Shown: positions 16,985-24,818, counted from the stretch's first letter. The stretch: 38,429 nt of DNA from an uncultured Oscillospiraceae bacterium (GCA_910579155.1 CAJTTS010000024.1:1-38429); one strand, 5' to 3'. Made by a program: numbers and translations. The notes: generated by a model not told the origin, from the letters alone.

Positions 16985-17615
16985 CCTCTTCCCCTCCCTT
17001 GATCTGCTTGATGCGCTGGTACAGCGCCGCCAGTATGCCGATGATGACCACCACCGGCACCGCCGCGATGGCGATGATGACGCCGATGGGCGGTGCCTCC
17101 TCCGGCGCGGTGGTAAAGCCCCAGACGATGAGGGCCAGAACCGCCGCCATCATCACCAGAACCACCACCGCCGCCCCAACGGGGCTGACGTACCGGGTCA
17201 ATTTGTCCTGTTTTCCCACGTTCATGAATTTGGTCCCCTCCTGTTCCTGCCGCTCCATGGATGCCAGCACCCCGTCGGCGTCCAAGGCGTCCAATTGGCT
17301 GCGGCTGTCCCGGATCTGGGCGCACACGCCTTGAGCCGCCGCCAGGTTGGACTGCTTGCGCTCCAACTGGATGATGTGCCGCCCCATGGCGTCCTCCAGG
17401 GTCAGCAACCCGGATTTCAGCCGCAGGATTTCCTCAATGGGCACGTCCAGCATCCGCAGCAGTTTGATTTTTTTCAGCCACGCCACGTCGGCGTCGCTGT
17501 AGTCCCGGTAGCCGTTCTCGCTATTCCGGCCGGGGGTGAGCAGCCCTTCCTTTTCATAGAAGCGGATATTGCCCTTGGTGATTCCCACCAACTGCTCTAC
17601 CTGATTGATCTTCAT
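16965..17615 (-). CDS. MerR-family regulator with C-terminal membrane helices
   Basis: 216 aa. N-terminal MerR domain (KINQVEQLVGITKGNIRFYEKEGLLTP ... NGYRDYSDADVAWLKKIKLLRML), a coiled-coil dimer helix near residues 75-125, then two hydrophobic segments (VSPVGAAVVVLVMMAAVLALIVWGF and PIGVIIAIAAVPVVVIIGILAALY) and a charged tail. A membrane-anchored MerR protein is unusual and suggests it senses an envelope signal. The ATG at 17615 follows GGGAGG. It heads an operon with YbjQ, DUF1648, a DUF3592-like protein and an ABC exporter, which it probably regulates. Confidence 0.88.
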   Translation of the reverse strand: MKINQVEQLVGITKGNIRFYEKEGLLTPGRNSENGYRDYSDADVAWLKKIKLLRMLDVPIEEILRLKSGLLTLEDAMGRHIIQLERKQSNLAAAQGVCAQIRDSRSQLDALDADGVLASMERQEQEGTKFMNVGKQDKLTRYVSPVGAAVVVLVMMAAVLALIVWGFTTAPEEAPPIGVIIAIAAVPVVVIIGILAALYQRIKQIKGGEEDAAAQY

Positions 17616-17715
17616 GGACTTGCCTCCCTCCTTGTATTCAAAGTACACCCTCCAGCAGGTGGAAGGTCAAGGGTTTTTTTAAATTTCCTTGAAAATTTGC
17701 GGGTGCGTGAGCAGC

Positions 17716-17821
17716 GAGAGTACCCTCCCTTTGCGGGGACAGTTCAGACCAGGTCGGGCAGAAACCTTCCCCGTTCTGCATGTCCTGGTTCGAGTCGTCC
17801 CCGCAAAGGGAGGGTACTCTC
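17716..17821. repeat. Inverted-repeat element, copy 1 (downstream of metY)
   Basis: 25-bp perfectly complementary arms (17716-17740 with 17797-17821), extended by 4 bp after one mismatch, enclose a 56-base core. Inside the core, ACCAGG (17748-17753) pairs with CCTGGT (17784-17789) and GCAGAA (17758-17763) with TTCTGC (17774-17779). A second copy of the same core with unrelated arms lies upstream of metY. A partial copy of the left half lies in the opposite orientation at 17842-17857. No coding function is seen. Confidence 0.85.
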
Positions 17822-17891
17822 ACTGCTTCGGGCAGTATTTCGGTCTGAACTATCCCCGTGGGGGAGGGGTCTTGCCTCTGCCTGTCCGAGT

Positions 17892-19166
17892 TTACACCCG
17901 CTCCAGCGCCTGGCCCAGATCGGCAATCAGGTCGTCCAGGTCCTCGATGCCCACGGACAGCCGCACCAGGTCCGGGGACACCCCGGCGGCGGACAGCTCC
18001 GCGTCGTTCATCTGCCGGTGGGTGGCGGAGGCGGGGTGGAGCACGCAGGTTTTGGCGTCCGCCACATGGGTGGCGATGGAGGCCAGCTTCAACCCCGCCA
18101 TGAACCGCTCCGCGGCGGCCCGTCCGCCCTTCACGCCGAAGGACACCACGCCGCAACAGCCGCAGGGCAGGTACTTCCGCGCCTGCTCATAGTATTTGTC
18201 CCCAGGCAGGCCCGCATACCGCACCCAGGCCACCTTTTCCTGCTGTTGCAGCCACTGTGCCACGCCCTGGGCGTTGGAGCAGTGCTTGGCCATGCGCAGG
18301 GGGAGGGTCTCCATGCCCATGCCCAGCAGCCACGCGTTCATGGGGGCGGGGGTGGCGCCGAAGTCCCGCATGAGCTGCACCACTGCCTTGGTGATATAGG
18401 CCCCGCCCAGGCCGAAGCGTTGGGTGTAGGTCACGCCGTGGTAGCTGTCGTCGGGGGTGGTGAGGCCGGGGTACTTATCCGCGTGGGCGTTCCAATCGAA
18501 CCTGCCCGAGTCCACGATGGCCCCGCCCACGGCGGCGGCGTGGCCGTCCAGGTACTTGGTGGTGGAGTGGGTGACGATGTCCGCTCCCCACTCAAAGGGC
18601 CGGCACAGGGCGGGAGTGGCGAAGGTGTTGTCCACGATAAGGGGTACGCCGTGGGTGTGGGCGGTGCGGGCGAACTTCTCAATGTCCAGCACCGTCAGGG
18701 CGGGGTTGGCGATGGTCTCGCCGAACAGCGCCTTGGTATTGGGCCGGAAGGCGGCGTTCATTTCCTCCTCCGTACAGTCCGGGTCCACGAAGGTAAACTC
18801 GATGCCCATGCGCTTCATGGTGACGGCGAACAGGTTATAGGTGCCGCCGTAGATGGCGGAGGAGGCCACGATGTGGTCCCCGGCGGAGGCGATGTTGAAC
18901 ACGGCGAAGAAGTTGGCGGCCTGTCCCGAGGACAGCAGCATGGCCGCCGTCCCCCCCTCCAGGGCGCACAGCCGGGCCGCTACCGCGTCGCTGGTGGGGT
19001 TTTGCAGCCGGGTGTAGAAGTAGCCCGACGCTTCCAGGTCGAACAGCTTGCCCATGTCCTCGCTGGTCTCGTAGCGGAAGGTAGTGGACTGGATGATGGG
19101 GATGTTCCGGGGTTCCCCGTTGCCGGGGCGGTAGCCCGCGTGGAGGCAATTGGTGTCGAAATTCAT
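17892..19166 (-). CDS. metY: O-acetylhomoserine sulfhydrylase (MetY type)
   Basis: 424 aa PLP enzyme of the Cys/Met metabolism family that makes homocysteine from O-acetylhomoserine and sulfide. Visible: NTNCLHAGY start region, SGYFYTRLQNPT, the PLP-ring region SSGQAANFF, VDNTFATPALCRP and the PLP lysine in HSTTKYLDGH. The length of about 425 aa fits MetY rather than MetB/MetC (about 380). The ATG at 19166 follows AAGGAGAG; the frame is open further upstream only because it runs through the repeat element. It is a single gene flanked on both sides by related inverted-repeat elements. Confidence 0.95.
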   Translation of the reverse strand: MNFDTNCLHAGYRPGNGEPRNIPIIQSTTFRYETSEDMGKLFDLEASGYFYTRLQNPTSDAVAARLCALEGGTAAMLLSSGQAANFFAVFNIASAGDHIVASSAIYGGTYNLFAVTMKRMGIEFTFVDPDCTEEEMNAAFRPNTKALFGETIANPALTVLDIEKFARTAHTHGVPLIVDNTFATPALCRPFEWGADIVTHSTTKYLDGHAAAVGGAIVDSGRFDWNAHADKYPGLTTPDDSYHGVTYTQRFGLGGAYITKAVVQLMRDFGATPAPMNAWLLGMGMETLPLRMAKHCSNAQGVAQWLQQQEKVAWVRYAGLPGDKYYEQARKYLPCGCCGVVSFGVKGGRAAAERFMAGLKLASIATHVADAKTCVLHPASATHRQMNDAELSAAGVSPDLVRLSVGIEDLDDLIADLGQALERV

Positions 19167-19243
19167 CGTGCGTCTCTCCTTTATTGATGGTAATGGCTTG
19201 AAGCCGGGGAATGTGTTGGAACGGCGGTGCTCAACGGTATCTC

Positions 19244-19363
19244 GGGCAGAGGGGAAGCCCTTCCTTCGCGGGGACAGTTCAGACCGGGTCGGGCAGAAAC
19301 CTTCTCCATTTTGCATGTCCCGGTTCGAGTCCTCCCCGCGAAGGAAGGGCTTCCCCTCTGCCC
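19244..19363. repeat. Inverted-repeat element, copy 2 (upstream of metY)
   Basis: 31-bp perfect arms (19244-19274 with 19333-19363) enclose a core nearly identical to copy 1 (5 differences in 56 bases). The inner stem is ACCGGG (19283-19288) with CCCGGT (19319-19324): relative to copy 1, one A-T pair has become G-C on both sides. GCAGAA (19293-19298) pairs with TTTTGC (19309-19314) through one G-U. The arms differ entirely from those of copy 1 apart from the GCGGGGA next to the core. It lies 78 bp upstream of the metY start. Confidence 0.85.
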
Positions 19364-19399
19364 ACACACCAGACCCGTGAAAGGCTGCCCCTCTCCGCC

Positions 19400-20251
19400 T
19401 CAGGACATACTCAGGGGCTCGCCCTCGATCAGGATATGCACCTGCTCCACCGTGTCCAGGCTGCACAGTGTCTCCACGATGGATTGCACTGCCAATGCCC
19501 GCTCCTCCTCGGGCAAGTCCAGCAGGTGGGCGGACAGGTCGGCGGTGCATGTGCCGTCATCCACCCAGGCCGAGCGCACCGTCAGCTCGGCGGGAAGCAA
19601 GGGGAGCAGCCCCTTGTCCTCCGGCCCCGCGATGAGAGCGGCCAGCACCGCCTTGGCCGGAACCTTGTCCTCCGTCAGCCGGAACTTCCGCAGCTCATAG
19701 CCCAGGGAATCGCCGCCCTCCCGGTGGAAGTAAAGCGCGGCGGTGATCTCCACGGGCACCTCCTCCGCGCCGGAGAACAGCACGTCCTCGGGATAGAGCG
19801 GGTGGCGGTCCCGGTAGGACTGCCCGCCGCCGTTGACGGTGATGCGCACCGCGTCCACGCTGTCCAACTGGGCCAGGGTCAGGGTGACGCAATAGTCCGC
19901 CAGGGTCAGCTCCACGCCCACCAGCTCCGCGTAGGAGGCGGACAGCTCCACGTTGGCCACCCGGTTTTCCAGCGACCAGCTCAACAACCGGGTGCCTTCG
20001 GGGATGATGGGGATCATGTTCAGCTCGTCCTCGGGCGGCCCCGACAGCAGGGCGAACAGCAGGCCGGGGATGGACTGGTCCTCCCCTCCATAGGGGCAGG
20101 TGTCCAGGGCAAAGGAGAGCTTCCCTAGGGCGGGGTCGGTGGGAAACCACAGCTTGAGGCCGTTGTGCGTTTCCTCCTGAACGGGGGCGCAGCCGAAGGC
20201 CAGCGCCAGCACTGCCGCCGCCGTCAGGAGACGGGCCAGGGTCTTCCTCAT
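19400..20251 (-). CDS. GerMN-domain lipoprotein
   Basis: 283 aa. Lipoprotein signal peptide with lipobox AFGC (Cys21), so it should be anchored outside the cytoplasmic membrane. Two GerMN (sporulation/germination GerM-like) repeats follow: one at about residues 60-150 (PEGTRLLSWSLENRVANVELS ... AVRITVNGG) and one at about 165-280 (LRKFRLTEDKVPAKAVLAALIAGPEDKGLLPLLP ... VEQVHILIEGEPL). Its start overlaps the kinase stop by 4 bp (ATGA), so it is co-translated with the sensor kinase. This mirrors actinobacterial MtrA-MtrB-LpqB, in which the GerMN lipoprotein LpqB modulates the kinase. Confidence 0.88.
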   Translation of the reverse strand: MRKTLARLLTAAAVLALAFGCAPVQEETHNGLKLWFPTDPALGKLSFALDTCPYGGEDQSIPGLLFALLSGPPEDELNMIPIIPEGTRLLSWSLENRVANVELSASYAELVGVELTLADYCVTLTLAQLDSVDAVRITVNGGGQSYRDRHPLYPEDVLFSGAEEVPVEITAALYFHREGGDSLGYELRKFRLTEDKVPAKAVLAALIAGPEDKGLLPLLPAELTVRSAWVDDGTCTADLSAHLLDLPEEERALAVQSIVETLCSLDTVEQVHILIEGEPLSMS

Positions 20252-21804
20252 GCCGGTCCCTCCTCTCGCAGGGCGGGGAACTCCGCCTCGAACCGGGTGC
20301 CCCGCCGGTTGGGGTTGGGGCCCGCGGTGATGTCGCCGCCATGGAGGCGGGCGGTGTCCCGGGCAATGGACAGCCCCAGGCCAGTGCCCCCCGCCGCCCG
20401 GGAGCGGGCCTTGTCCACCCGGTAGAAGCGGTCGAAAATCTTGGGCAGGTCGTCCGGGGGTATGCCCAGGCCCGTGTCGGTGACGGTGAGGACTACCTTG
20501 TCTTCCCGGCGGCGCACCGTCACGTCCACCCGGCCCCCGGGCAGGTTGTATTTGATGGCGTTCTCAATCAGGTTAAAGGCCACCTGGTAGATGTCGTCCT
20601 CGTTGGCCAGCAGGGCGCAGGCGGGCTCCAGGCCGGCGCTCAGCTCCACCCGGGCCGTCTGGGCCACAGGGGAGAGCAGGTGGACCACCTTGTCCGCCAC
20701 ACGGTCCAGCTCCACCGGCTCGCTGGCCCGCTCCGCCCCGGCGTCCAGCCGGGTCAGGGCCAGCAGATGCTCGCTGATGCGGGTCAGGCGCTCCGCCTCC
20801 TCGCCGATGTCGGTGACGAAGTCCCGCACGGTGGCCATGTCCACCGACTCGTTTTGCAAAATGGAATCGGTGAGCAGGCGGATGGAGGCCAAAGGGGTTT
20901 TCAGCTCGTGGGAGGCGTCGGACACGAACCTCCGCCGGGCCTCCTCGGTGGTTTGGAGGCGGTCGGTGAGCTGGTTGAACTCGTCGGCCAGTTGGGCCAT
21001 CTCGTCCCGACCCTGGGACTCCACCCGGTGGCTGTACTCCCCCTCCCGCACATGGCGGATGGCGGAGAGCAGCCGCACGGTGTTGCGTGTCAGCGTCTTG
21101 CTCAACAGCACCACCAGCACCAGGGCCACCACGCAGATGACGATGGAGATGTAGCGCAGATTGGCCAGAATAGACAGCAGCACGTCCGCCTGCTCGGTGT
21201 CGTATTCATAGAGGTATACCGCTCCCAGGGTCATGCCGTGGTACATTACGGGCACCGCCGCCTTGGTGCGGATGGCCCCGTCCCGGTATTCCGAGCGGGC
21301 GGCGTCCTGCCCCCGGAGGGCGAACACCACCTCGCCCATGAGGGCGTAGTTCCCGATGCGGTTGTCCAGGGTGGAGCTGTCGTACAGCACCCGGGCGGAG
21401 GCGTCGGTGACCAGCACCCGGGTACCCTGGGCCTCCTCCAGCAGGGCCATGGTCTGCTCCACGCTCTCGCGGGTCAGGGTCTCGGACACCGCCAGGGTGG
21501 AGCTGATGACCAGGGCCTGGCGCTTGAGGGTGTCCTCCTTGGAGGTGAACACCATGTTTTCCGCCATGAGCAGGGGATAGGTGTTCATCACGATGAGGAT
21601 GGCCGCCACCACCAGCAGATAGGTCAGGGCGTACTTGGCCTGGATGCTGCGGAACAGGGGCACGCCCGCGTCGGAGCAAGGTCCGTTCCGTTTGGGAGGC
21701 CCAGGCGGGCATCCCTCACTCAATTCCTTTGCCCCGCCTCTCCCCGCAGAGCCGGAGGGCGGCTTTGCGGGGGCCCCGTTTGGAGCTTCTCTCGGATTGG
21801 CCAT
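20248..21804 (-). CDS. Membrane sensor histidine kinase (WalK/PhoR-like) with a repeat-derived N-terminus
   Basis: 518 aa. TM1 at about 57-79, extracytoplasmic sensor at about 80-215, TM2 at about 217-237, HAMP at about 238-290, H-box SDASHELKTPL with His299, N-box NLIENAIKYN, G1 DTGLGIPPDDLPKIFDRFYRVD and G2 GGTGLGLSIA. Residues 1-47 (PREAPNGAPAKPPSGSAGRG and following) precede the usual kinase start and are encoded by a dispersed repeat. The ATG at 21804 has AGAGGAT upstream and lies 13 bp after the regulator stop. A GTG at residue 48 is the natural family start but has no clear RBS. Confidence 0.93.
   Translation of the reverse strand: MANPREAPNGAPAKPPSGSAGRGGAKELSEGCPPGPPKRNGPCSDAGVPLFRSIQAKYALTYLLVVAAILIVMNTYPLLMAENMVFTSKEDTLKRQALVISSTLAVSETLTRESVEQTMALLEEAQGTRVLVTDASARVLYDSSTLDNRIGNYALMGEVVFALRGQDAARSEYRDGAIRTKAAVPVMYHGMTLGAVYLYEYDTEQADVLLSILANLRYISIVICVVALVLVVLLSKTLTRNTVRLLSAIRHVREGEYSHRVESQGRDEMAQLADEFNQLTDRLQTTEEARRRFVSDASHELKTPLASIRLLTDSILQNESVDMATVRDFVTDIGEEAERLTRISEHLLALTRLDAGAERASEPVELDRVADKVVHLLSPVAQTARVELSAGLEPACALLANEDDIYQVAFNLIENAIKYNLPGGRVDVTVRRREDKVVLTVTDTGLGIPPDDLPKIFDRFYRVDKARSRAAGGTGLGLSIARDTARLHGGDITAGPNPNRRGTRFEAEFPALREEGPA
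21733..21786. repeat. Dispersed repeat inside the kinase 5' end
   Basis: 54 bases matching 24711-24764 in the same orientation at roughly 44 of 54 positions without gaps; most differences are G in this copy and A in the other. It includes the self-complementary CCCGCA / TGCGGG (hairpin over 21743-21771). Here it forms most of the coding sequence for kinase residues 7-24. Confidence 0.75.
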
Positions 21805-21817
21805 ATCTCGATCCTCT

Positions 21818-22519
21818 CTATCCGTTGGTCATATTGCTGCTGAGATAGTACCCCACGCCCCACTTTGTGAGGATGTGCTCGGGGTTGGCGGGGTCGGGCT
21901 CCAGCTTCTCCCGCAGGCGGCGGATGTGTACGTCCACCGTGCGGAACTCCCCGATATACTCGTATCCCCACACCAGGTTCAGCAGATTTTCCCGGCTGTA
22001 CACCCGGCCAGGGTTTTGCATCAGCAGGGCCATCAGGTCGAACTCCTTGGCGGTCAGCTCCACCGGCTTGCCGTCCCGCCAGGCGGCCCGCTCCGCCACG
22101 TCCAGGGTGATGGCCCCCTGGGTCAGGCGGTCGGCCTCCTTTTGCTGCTGGGCGGCGGCCCCGGCCCGGCGCAGCAGCGCCCGGATACGGGCCTTCAGCT
22201 CCAGGATATTGAAGGGCTTGGTGATATAGTCGTCCGCCCCGCACTCGAAGCCGATGATCTTATCCGTGTCCTCGCTTTTGGCCGTGAGCATGATGACAGG
22301 CACGTTGGAGAACTCCCGGATTTTCATGCACGCCTGTAGCCCGTCGATCTTCGGCATCATCAGGTCCAATATGATGAGGTCGTACTGGCCCACGCGGGCC
22401 TTATCCACCGCCTCCTCCCCATCGGAGCCGGTGTCCACCTGATAGCCCTCGTTCTCCAGGTTGAACTTGATCCCCTTCACCATGACGCGCTCGTCGTCCA
22501 CTACCAATATCCTGGGCAT
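21818..22519 (-). CDS. OmpR/WalR-type response regulator
   Basis: 233 aa. Receiver domain with acidic pocket D8-D9, phospho-acceptor Asp52 (LIILDLMMP), Thr79 and Lys101; C-terminal winged helix (VELTAKEFDLMALLMQNPGRVYSRENLLNLVWGYEY ... TVDVHIRRLREKLE ... GVGYYL). The longer frame to 22654 is rejected: GGAGG precedes the ATG at 22519. The kinase gene follows 13 bp downstream. The very high similarity in layout to WalR/PhoB suggests cell-wall or phosphate control; which one cannot be told. Confidence 0.95.
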   Translation of the reverse strand: MPRILVVDDERVMVKGIKFNLENEGYQVDTGSDGEEAVDKARVGQYDLIILDLMMPKIDGLQACMKIREFSNVPVIMLTAKSEDTDKIIGFECGADDYITKPFNILELKARIRALLRRAGAAAQQQKEADRLTQGAITLDVAERAAWRDGKPVELTAKEFDLMALLMQNPGRVYSRENLLNLVWGYEYIGEFRTVDVHIRRLREKLEPDPANPEHILTKWGVGYYLSSNMTNG

Positions 22520-22523
22520 GTTT

Positions 22524-22901
22524 TTATCCTCCTGTTGTGATCTGGTCCAATATGCCGCCGAGAACGCCCTCGCCGATCCCCTTGACCCGGAGCAAATCTT
22601 CCGGATAGCGGAAGGGGCCGTTGGCCTCCCGGTCATCCAGAATGGCTTGGGCACGGACCGCCCCGATGCCGGGCAGGGACATCAGCTCCTCCAGCCCTGC
22701 GGCGTTGATATCCACCCGCCCGTCCCTGGCCGTATCGGTTACTGCTGCGGGCGGATTGTAGGGAAGCGGTGAGGGCGGATTGTAGGGAAGCGGTGAGGGC
22801 GCGACAATTTTTGTGCTTCGCTCTGCGAAGCACAGGATCATGACGGCAACAGCCGTCATGATAACCGTTGCCAGCCGCCGTCCGGCCCTTGTCAGCTTCA
22901 T
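22524..22901 (-). CDS. ComEA-like helix-hairpin-helix protein
   Basis: 125 aa. N-terminal membrane segment (LATVIMTAVAVMILCFA), a proline-rich linker made of a duplicated 8-residue unit PSPLPYNP, and a C-terminal pair of HhH motifs (VDINAAGLEELMSLPGIGAVRAQAIL and LLRVKGIGEGVLGGILDQI), the DNA-binding fold of the competence protein ComEA. Its stop codon overlaps the RBS of the response regulator gene. ATG at 22901 with GGAGGA upstream. A role in DNA uptake is possible, but it lies apart from comEC here. Confidence 0.85.
   Translation of the reverse strand: MKLTRAGRRLATVIMTAVAVMILCFAERSTKIVAPSPLPYNPPSPLPYNPPAAVTDTARDGRVDINAAGLEELMSLPGIGAVRAQAILDDREANGPFRYPEDLLRVKGIGEGVLGGILDQITTGG
22750..22797. 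repeat. 24-bp tandem duplication within the ComEA-like gene
   Basis: Two perfect copies of a 24-bp unit beginning GCGGATTGTAGGGAAGCGG, encoding the linker unit PSPLPYNP twice. In frame and probably prone to expansion or contraction by slippage. Confidence 0.85.
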
Positions 22902-22940
22902 CCCGTCCTCCAAATTTAACCGAAACCCTGTTTTCCCCAG

Positions 22941-22969
22941 TTGCGCGGGGGAAAACTTTCTGATATAAT
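22941..22969 (+). promoter_or_regulatory. Promoter of the D-Ala-D-Ala carboxypeptidase gene
   Basis: TTGCGC (22941-22946), a 17-bp spacer and a perfect TATAAT (22964-22969). The leader to the ATG is about 70 bases and contains a short CCGC...GCGG hairpin. Confidence 0.7.
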
Positions 22970-23046
22970 TATCACAATATTGCTTGTAAGAACAGACCGC
23001 TTTCCAGTGGCGGTTCCTATTATATCATAGAATGCGGGAGATTCCT

Positions 23047-24414
23047 ATGAAAAAATATCGAATTCTTTCTGTGCTGCTGGCGGGGCTCATGGCTTTGGCC
23101 CTCACCTGTCCCGCCCTGGCCCTGGAGGACCCGGAGCCCCTGGCCCGGGCCGTCATCATTGTGGATGGGGACAACGGCGAGATTCTATATGACCTCAACG
23201 CCCGCCAGCGGATGTACCCCGCCTCCATCACCAAGATCATGACCTCCCTGGTGGTGTTGGACGCGGTGGCCGACGGCGAGATCAGCCTGGACACCCAGGT
23301 GACGGCCTCCGCCAAGGCGGTGGACCTGCCCTGGGACAGCTCCACCGCAGGCATCAAGGCGGGGGAGCAGTTGACGGTGCTGGACCTGCTTTACTGCGAC
23401 CTGCTGCCCTCCGGCAACGAGGCCTGCAACATCCTGTCCGAGGCGGTGGCGGGCACGTCGGCGGAGTTTGTGGCCCGGATGAACGCCAAGGCCCGGGAGC
23501 TGGGCATGGAGGACACCCACTTCGCCAACCCACACGGGCTCCACGACCCGGAGCACTACACCACCGCCTATGACATCTATCTCATGGCCTACGCCGCCAT
23601 GCAGAACGAGACCTTCCGCTCCATCGTCCGTGCCTCCTCTTATAACCTTCCGGCTACCAATCTCCAGGAGGAACGGACCATTTACTCCTCCAACGGCTTG
23701 CTGACCGGCTATTATGCCGGACAGGGCTATACATACGCCAAGGCCATTGGCATCAAGACGGGCTACACCGGCGAGGCGGGCCGCTGCCTGGCTTCCGCCG
23801 CCGTGGACGAGCTGGGACGTACCTTCTACTGCGTGGTGCTGGGCACCGAGGACGAGGAGGGCACCGGGCACAAATTTTCCTTCTCCGAGAGCAAACGGCT
23901 GCTGGAGTGGGCCTTTGACAACTTCCACCGCACCACGCTGCTGGATCAGGACACGGAGAATGTAATCCGGGAGGTGAAGGTCTCTCTGTCCGATGAAGGA
24001 GATCACGTGCTGGTTCAGCCCGAGGGATCAATCGAGGCCACCATGCCCTCCGATTTTGACCCCAAACAGGTGAAGCTGGACTTTGACCTGCCCACGGAGC
24101 CGGTGGAGGCCCCCATCGCTGCCGGACAGAAGCTGGGCGCCGTCACCCTGATCTACCAGGGTGTGGAATACGGCGCCTTGGACATGGTGGCGATGGACAG
24201 CGTGGAGCGGTCCGAATTCCTGTACACGATCCAGCAGGTGGAATACTATTGGGGCCAGTGGTGGGTGAAGGCGCTGGTTGCGGCCGGCGTGGTGGCGGTT
24301 GTGACCCTCGTTGTGTTTGTGACGGTGGTGCTTCCCAAGCGGAAGGCCCGGCGGCGCTACAGCAGGGCGGGGGGCGGCCGGCGGGCCGGTTCCAATTACC
24401 GGGGCCGGCGTTGA
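23047..24414 (+). CDS. Serine-type D-Ala-D-Ala carboxypeptidase (PBP5/DacF family)
   Basis: 455 aa. Signal peptide (residues 1-26, ending PALALED), then the penicillin-binding motifs SITK (Ser60-Lys63), SGN in LLPSGNEAC, and KTG in GIKTGYTGEAG. It removes the terminal D-Ala from peptidoglycan pentapeptides. A C-terminal membrane helix (ALVAAGVVAVVTLVVFVTVV) with a basic tail KRKARRR anchors it. ATG at 23047 after GGGAG; the frame is open to 23032 without a better site. It is divergent from the two-component operon, which may control it; this is inference. Confidence 0.95.
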   Translation: MKKYRILSVLLAGLMALALTCPALALEDPEPLARAVIIVDGDNGEILYDLNARQRMYPASITKIMTSLVVLDAVADGEISLDTQVTASAKAVDLPWDSSTAGIKAGEQLTVLDLLYCDLLPSGNEACNILSEAVAGTSAEFVARMNAKARELGMEDTHFANPHGLHDPEHYTTAYDIYLMAYAAMQNETFRSIVRASSYNLPATNLQEERTIYSSNGLLTGYYAGQGYTYAKAIGIKTGYTGEAGRCLASAAVDELGRTFYCVVLGTEDEEGTGHKFSFSESKRLLEWAFDNFHRTTLLDQDTENVIREVKVSLSDEGDHVLVQPEGSIEATMPSDFDPKQVKLDFDLPTEPVEAPIAAGQKLGAVTLIYQGVEYGALDMVAMDSVERSEFLYTIQQVEYYWGQWWVKALVAAGVVAVVTLVVFVTVVLPKRKARRRYSRAGGGRRAGSNYRGRR

Positions 24415-24596
24415 CCCTGTCGTTTTTTTCGCGTTTTTCCGGATTTTTTCCGTTGTTCATGAAAACTTCACAACGTTCATGATTTCTTCACAAAAGATTC
24501 TCAAATCGTCCAACATTTCCCCTGCCGTCCCTGGTATTATAATCTCGTCAGGAACAAAAACCAGACAATCTCCTCCCTCTCTCTTTTCTCAAAAAA

Positions 24597-24633
24597 TGAA
24601 AGCCCCCCGGCTTCACGCCGGGGGGCTTTCATT
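24597..24633 (+). terminator. Strong intrinsic terminator
   Basis: A perfect GC-rich stem (AAGCCCCCCGG / CCGGGGGGCTT, 7-nt loop) flanked by A and T tracts, 180 bp after the carboxypeptidase stop. The symmetric A/T flanks allow action in both directions. Confidence 0.85.
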
Positions 24634-24639
24634 TCACAT

Positions 24640-24818
24640 AGCGCGATGTCGTCGGGACAAGCTGCGCTCACTCGCCTCCCCTTTCAGGGAACGCTCATCC
24701 GCTTTGCTGTCCCGCCTCTCCCCGCAAAACCAAAGGGCGGCTTTGCGGGAACCCCATTCGAGGCAAGGAAAGCCCGGCGGCCATGCGCCCAACTGGAGCG
24801 TGAATACGCCGCTGTTTT
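24640..24818. repeat. Dispersed-repeat spacer
   Basis: No gene seen. 24711-24764 matches the repeat inside the kinase gene (21733-21786), and 24778-24803 matches 5749-5774 near the SRP RNA. The stretch is therefore a mosaic of repeats shared with at least two other places in this window. The minus-strand frame through it is open but has no RBS or family resemblance. Confidence 0.7.

Noticed and set aside
19275..19345. tRNA-like core in the metY-flanking elements (GGTTCGAGTC and GCGGGGA...TCCCCGC)
   Set aside because: The T-stem does not pair (only 2 of 5 bp) and no anticodon arm of the right size can be drawn. The alternative nested hairpin explains both copies better.
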